Assembly: GCF_002847015.1 (NCBI RefSeq)
Contig: NZ_CP025085.1
Location: 4,898,001 to 4,962,000 of the forward strand
Direction: 5' to 3'
Source of the DNA: Prodigiosinella confusarubida
GTDB lineage: Bacteria; Pseudomonadota; Gammaproteobacteria; Enterobacterales; Enterobacteriaceae
DNA length: 64,000 bases
Below the pieces are notes generated by a model, which saw nothing but the letters and a program-made list of their open reading frames with translations, was not told where the DNA came from and did not search any database. Below, piece after piece: positions 58,965-64,000 of the stretch. A program made the translations under genes and the position numbers. The stretch's first letter is position 1. Each line of letters begins with the position of its first letter.

Positions 58965-59760
58965 CAATAAGTTGCCCCAAATCATGGGAAATCGCTTCGG
59001 CGGTATGTTTTAACGCCACTAACAATGCCTGTTCACCCAACTGCTGCAATTTGACCGTAGGCAACGAGATGGATATCGCATAGTTGACGTGCTGATGAAT
59101 ATCGAAAACCGGTACCGCCAGACAGGAAACACCCAGTTCATTCTCTTCCCGATCCATTGCCATGCCAGTCGCCCGAATCGCTGCCAATTCACGGTACATA
59201 TGCCCCAGGTCGGTAATGGTATTACACGTTAATGGCTTGATGTCGTTTTCATGCCGCAACCAGTAGGCGGGGACATCGTCCGGCGGACCATACGCCAGAT
59301 AAATTTTCCCCATCGCCGAGCAGAACAGCGCCAAATGCTGACCGATATAGGCTCGGGTACGCAGCATTCCGGTTGTCGGTTCCAGCTTATAAATCAGAAT
59401 GCCATGATCATTCTCTCGGGTAGAGAAATTGACCGTTTCACCGGTCATGACATTCAGTGCATCAAGATGTGGGGAGGCAAGGCGGATAACCTCTGGCGAA
59501 ATAAGTGATTTCTGCCCGACAGTAATAAACTTGGTCGTCAGGCGATAGCTTCCCGCGGCAGGTGCCGTTGTTACATAACCACTGGCCTGTAATCCCTGCA
59601 ATAGCCGATGTACCGTACTCTTATTCAGTTGAGCCAATTCGGCCAGATGTGCCAGTGGACACCCGTTAGGATAATTGCTCAAAATCTCGATCAACTGGAA
59701 TCCACGAAACAGGCTTTGGCTCCCCGTTGGCTTTTCTTTGCTGGAATTGACACCTTTCAT
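58957..59760 (-). CDS. yiaJ: IclR-family repressor YiaJ (PlaR)
   Basis: A 267-residue IclR-type regulator very close to E. coli YiaJ, repressor of the yiaK-S operon (called PlaR in Dickeya). The winged helix contains NGCPLAHLAELAQLNKSTVHR and the ligand domain LIYKLEPTTGMLRTRAYIGQ and NELGVSCLAVPVFDIH. GGGAG six bases before the ATG at 59760 sets the start. It is divergent from yiaK and overlaps the downstream ATPase gene. Confidence 0.95.
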   Translation of the reverse strand: MKGVNSSKEKPTGSQSLFRGFQLIEILSNYPNGCPLAHLAELAQLNKSTVHRLLQGLQASGYVTTAPAAGSYRLTTKFITVGQKSLISPEVIRLASPHLDALNVMTGETVNFSTRENDHGILIYKLEPTTGMLRTRAYIGQHLALFCSAMGKIYLAYGPPDDVPAYWLRHENDIKPLTCNTITDLGHMYRELAAIRATGMAMDREENELGVSCLAVPVFDIHQHVNYAISISLPTVKLQQLGEQALLVALKHTAEAISHDLGQLIDV

Positions 59761-59790
59761 CAACCGCTCCCTTCTCACATATTCCGACAC

Positions 59791-60095
59791 GCAAATAGGT
59801 TAGCGCAAAGTGTTCCGCGGCGCGACGCGCGGCGCATGATCTCCTCTTTTCATCCGCCAAACCATGACATCAAACATGCCGTTCTCTGGTCTTGTCCCTG
59901 TAAGCCGAATTTGTGGCCGCTATCACATTACTGAGATTAAATTGCTATTGCATTGATTTTACTTAATTTTAAAAACCAGTACGGCTTTGACTTGCGAAAT
60001 GCAGGCTTGTATTATTTTTGAAATTACATATCACATAGTGAAATTTAAAGAATAAAAAACAGACTTTTTCATCAGCGGGGTAACGGGAGAGCCCA
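59791..60095. other. Divergent control region yiaJ/yiaK
   Basis: About 305 bases, AT-rich towards yiaK. It should carry the promoters of both genes and a YiaJ operator. A direct repeat GAAATT (around 60019-60045, flanking TATCACATAG) is the only structured element I noticed; it includes a CRP-like half site TCACAT. No firm site can be assigned. Confidence 0.45.
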
Positions 60096-61591
<1,496 letters not shown>

Positions 61592-62005
61592 ACCAATATT
61601 ATTCACTGGCATTTATGGTCAAGGGAGCCTTGGGTGATATTCCAGTGTAATACCTTACTCTGCTTTATAAATATGCCCAATAGATTTCAAGATGCAGGGT
61701 ATGGCGAGAAAAAGTCCCGAATAACTTACCGGAGTAAGTTACTCGGCTGAAAAATTGCCGGAAGTACATTTCCACGCTATTTACAGCGGTCCTAAAGGAG
61801 CGAGGTTCAGGAATGGTCTGAATAATTAAACGTTGCTAACACATCTGCAATTGGAAAGATGACGAGTATATACAGAATAAATTTCAATATAACGGGCATA
61901 GCTCACAGGTTCATTTGCCCTGCTTTATTTCCGGGCAGCTTCATAGCAGTTCATTTCCATCAGATGGGAATATAACGCATCTCCGTATTGATAAAAGAAA
62001 ATAAC
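61592..62005. other. Intergenic region upstream of the MFS transporter
   Basis: About 410 bases interrupting the yia operon. Half is filled by the repeat element at 61671-61871; the remainder probably contains a promoter for the MFS-lyxK part. No gene was recognised. Confidence 0.5.
61671..61871. repeat. Long variant of the enterobacterial intergenic repeat, about 200 bp
   Basis: Begins ATATGCCCAATAGATTTCAA and ends with the exact inverted copy (61845-61869) of the first 25 bases of the repeat at 19130. It keeps the characteristic inner stem (AACTTACCGGAGTAAGTT at 61722-61739), but the central and right part is longer and diverged, about 80 bases more than the 19130 copy. Confidence 0.7.
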
Positions 62006-63373
62006 ATGGCATGGAGTAATATGAATATGAACGCAACAGCACTACAAAATACTATTCCTCACCATCGCTGGCTGAGGATTATTCCACCGATTCTGATTAC
62101 CTGTATTATTTCCTATATGGACCGCGTGAATATCGCTTTCGCTATGCCGGGCGGTATGGACCAGGAATTAGGCATTACCGCGTCAATGGCTGGGCTGGCA
62201 GGCGGTATCTTTTTTATTGGTTATCTGTTTTTACAGGTTCCCGGCGGCAAAATCGCAGTACATGGCAGTGGCAAAAATTTTATCGGTTGGTCGCTGGTGG
62301 CCTGGGCAATTATTTCCATACTCACCGGACTGGTTACCCATGCCTGGCAACTCCTGACACTGCGCTTCGCACTCGGCGTAGCGGAAGGCGGCATGTTACC
62401 CGTGGTACTGACCATGATTAGCAACTGGTTCCCCGATAAAGAGCGGGGCCGGGCCAACGCCATTGTCATCATGTTCGTGCCGATTGCCGGTATGGTGACT
62501 TCCCCGCTTTCAGGCTGGATTATCGCCACACTGGACTGGCGCTGGTTATTCATTATTGAAGGCCTGCTCTCCATCGTGATACTGACACTGTGGATGCTCA
62601 CTGTCAGCGACCGTCCGCAAGAAGCCCGTTGGATAACACCCGCCGAGAAAAACTGGCTTATCCGCGTACTGGGAGAAGAGCAGCACACCATCGCCAGCAA
62701 CAACATCAAAAATGCCTCGCTGGGAACAGTACTGTCTGAACCCATCATCTGGCAATTGATTGTGCTGAACTTCTTCTACCAGACTGGAATTTACGGCTAC
62801 ACCTTGTGGCTACCCACCATCCTCAAAGGATTGACACACTCCGGCATGGAGAAAGTGGGAATGTTGGCGATTCTACCATTCGTCGGCGCCATGCTGGGAA
62901 TGTACGCCATCTCGTTGCTCTCGGATCGTTCCGGCAAACGCAAGGTTTTCATCTTTCTACCCTTGCTGGGTTTTGCTCTGTGCATGCTCCTTTCCGTGGT
63001 TCTGAAACAGCACATCTGGTGGTCCTACGCCGCACTGGTGGGCTGTGGCGTATTCCTGCAAGCCGCTGCCGGGGTGTTCTGGACTATCCCGGCCCGGTTA
63101 TTCAATGCCGAATTGGCCGGGGGAGCACGCGGTGTCATCAATGCGCTGGGAAATCTGGGCGGTTTCTGCGGCCCCTATGCTGTTGGCCTGCTGATTACCT
63201 ACTACAGCAAAGATGCGGGTGTCTACTGCCTGGCGCTGTCACTGGCAGTTGCCGCGCTACTGGCGCTGCTGCTGCCGGCCCGCTGCGATCAGCCGCATAC
63301 CGCCGCGTCATCTTCACGCACTGCTCCTGAACATATTGGCGAACCACACCCGCAGGGCGCCGAAACAAGGTAA
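62006..63373 (+). CDS. MFS transporter of the ACS family (YiaX2-like)
   Basis: A 455-residue, 12-helix transporter of the anion:cation symporter family: ISYMDRVNIAFAMPGG after the first helix start, GYLFLQVPGGKIA, RFALGVAEGGMLPVVLTMI and a long central loop. In E. coli the position after yiaL is taken by TRAP genes yiaMNO; in Klebsiella oxytoca an MFS gene (yiaX2) is found instead, and this fits that arrangement. The ATG at 62006 is weakly supported; other ATGs lie a few codons downstream. Substrate probably a sugar acid such as ascorbate or diketogulonate. Confidence 0.85.
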   Translation: MAWSNMNMNATALQNTIPHHRWLRIIPPILITCIISYMDRVNIAFAMPGGMDQELGITASMAGLAGGIFFIGYLFLQVPGGKIAVHGSGKNFIGWSLVAWAIISILTGLVTHAWQLLTLRFALGVAEGGMLPVVLTMISNWFPDKERGRANAIVIMFVPIAGMVTSPLSGWIIATLDWRWLFIIEGLLSIVILTLWMLTVSDRPQEARWITPAEKNWLIRVLGEEQHTIASNNIKNASLGTVLSEPIIWQLIVLNFFYQTGIYGYTLWLPTILKGLTHSGMEKVGMLAILPFVGAMLGMYAISLLSDRSGKRKVFIFLPLLGFALCMLLSVVLKQHIWWSYAALVGCGVFLQAAAGVFWTIPARLFNAELAGGARGVINALGNLGGFCGPYAVGLLITYYSKDAGVYCLALSLAVAALLALLLPARCDQPHTAASSSRTAPEHIGEPHPQGAETR

Positions 63374-63378
63374 CGATC

Positions 63379-64000
63379 ATGGACTACTGGTTAGGCATCG
63401 ACTGCGGCGGCACTTACCTGAAAGCCGGGCTGTATGACAAACAAGGACAAGAACGCGGCATTAGCCGCCGCCCCTTGCCGGTCATCAGTAACCATCCCGG
63501 CTGGGCGGAACGTGATATGAACCAACTGTGGTCCATCTGCGCAGAAACCATCGCCGACGTACTGCAACACCATCAGGTAGCGGGAGATCAGATCCGCGCG
63601 ATTGGGATCTCAGCGCAAGGCAAGGGATTATTTTTGCTGGATAAACAACAGCGACCACTGGGGAATGCCATCCTGTCGTCCGATCGTCGGGCCATCACCA
63701 TTGTGCAGAACTGGCAGCGTGATGATATCCCCCGAAAACTTTATCCGCTGACCCGCCAGACACTGTGGACCGGCCATCCGGTTTCACTGCTGCGCTGGGT
63801 CAAGCTACATCAGCCGGAACGCTACCACCAGATTGGCGCCGTCATGATGGCCCATGACTATTTGCGGTTTTGCCTCACCGGTCAACAAGGTTGTGAAGAA
63901 ACCAATATCTCCGAGTCCAATCTCTACCATATGGAGGAAGACCGTTATCACCCCACTCTTGCCCGTTGGCTAGGTATTGAGGAAATCAGCGATGTCCTGC
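63379..64000 (+). CDS. lyxK: L-xylulokinase, N-terminal part
   Basis: An FGGY-family kinase start running off the right edge after 207 codons. It begins MDYWLGIDCGGTYLKAGLYD (phosphate-1 motif) and contains GISAQGKGLFLLD and MMAHDYLRFCLTG, resembling E. coli LyxK/YiaP. AAGG eight bases before the ATG at 63379 fixes the start, five bases after the MFS gene. It phosphorylates L-xylulose in the yia pathway. Confidence 0.9.
   Translation, partial: MDYWLGIDCGGTYLKAGLYDKQGQERGISRRPLPVISNHPGWAERDMNQLWSICAETIADVLQHHQVAGDQIRAIGISAQGKGLFLLDKQQRPLGNAILSSDRRAITIVQNWQRDDIPRKLYPLTRQTLWTGHPVSLLRWVKLHQPERYHQIGAVMMAHDYLRFCLTGQQGCEETNISESNLYHMEEDRYHPTLARWLGIEEISDVL

Noticed and set aside
62221..62748. Minus-strand open frame (175 codons) opposite the MFS gene
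   Set aside because: Antisense shadow; the plus-strand transporter is clear.

Overview
This window looks like chromosome from a plant-associated member of the Enterobacterales, most likely Pectobacteriaceae (Dickeya, Brenneria or Pectobacterium-like). The housekeeping blocks closely match E. coli proteins (dcuA-cutA-dsbD-yjdC-tRNA-Phe; prfC-osmY; smp/serB-radA-nadR; fau-6S RNA-zapA/ygfB-pepP-ubiH-ubiI; rhaTRSBADM; yiaJ/yiaKL-lyxK). Between them lie accessory blocks: acetoin catabolism, anaerobic sulfite reduction, a nitrogen-type ABC and amidohydrolase cluster, and an alpha-oxoamine synthase with an exporter. The genus is inferred from gene content only.

Layout: 1-3156 carries the dcuA tail, cutA, dsbD, yjdC and tRNA-Phe. 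3157-4300 is scar tissue of an integrative element at the tRNA: an integrase stub joined to a frameshifted CloDF13-type mobC, then a decayed GNAT gene. 4378-11599 is an acetoin dehydrogenase operon on the minus strand (acoX-acoA-acoB-acoC and a lipoate ligase-like gene) with its activator acoR and a sigma-54 promoter. 12143-15777 is asrABC with a siroheme-pathway methyltransferase. 16053-25166 is a catabolic cluster: minus-strand VOC protein, M20D amidohydrolase and divergent ProC-like reductase; a GntR regulator; and a plus-strand branched-chain-type ABC importer behind a sigma-54 promoter, with a putative shared GntR operator.

25464-31787 holds a chemoreceptor, then an AT-rich exporter plus alpha-oxoamine synthase pair, an SDR and a phosphopantetheinyl transferase. 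31887-47912 is mostly core: nupX-like transporter, tatD-like nuclease, osmY, prfC, smp/serB/radA/nadR (with a NadR box before nadR), fau, 6S RNA, zapA/ygfB/pepP/ubiH/ubiI. 48195-55396 is the complete L-rhamnose regulon with two CRP-like sites. 55725-57305 is a second chemoreceptor. 57343-64000 carries an orphan pair of peptide/nickel-type ABC ATPases translationally coupled to the IclR regulator YiaJ/PlaR, then divergent yiaK, yiaL, a YiaX2-type MFS transporter and the start of lyxK.

The best candidates for something undescribed are (a) the sigma-54/GntR-controlled importer, amidohydrolase and atypical ProC cluster, which reads as a nitrogen-scavenging pathway for an unknown amide, and (b) the alpha-oxoamine synthase with its own exporter, near an SDR and a PPTase, which could make a small amino- or hydroxyketone signal.
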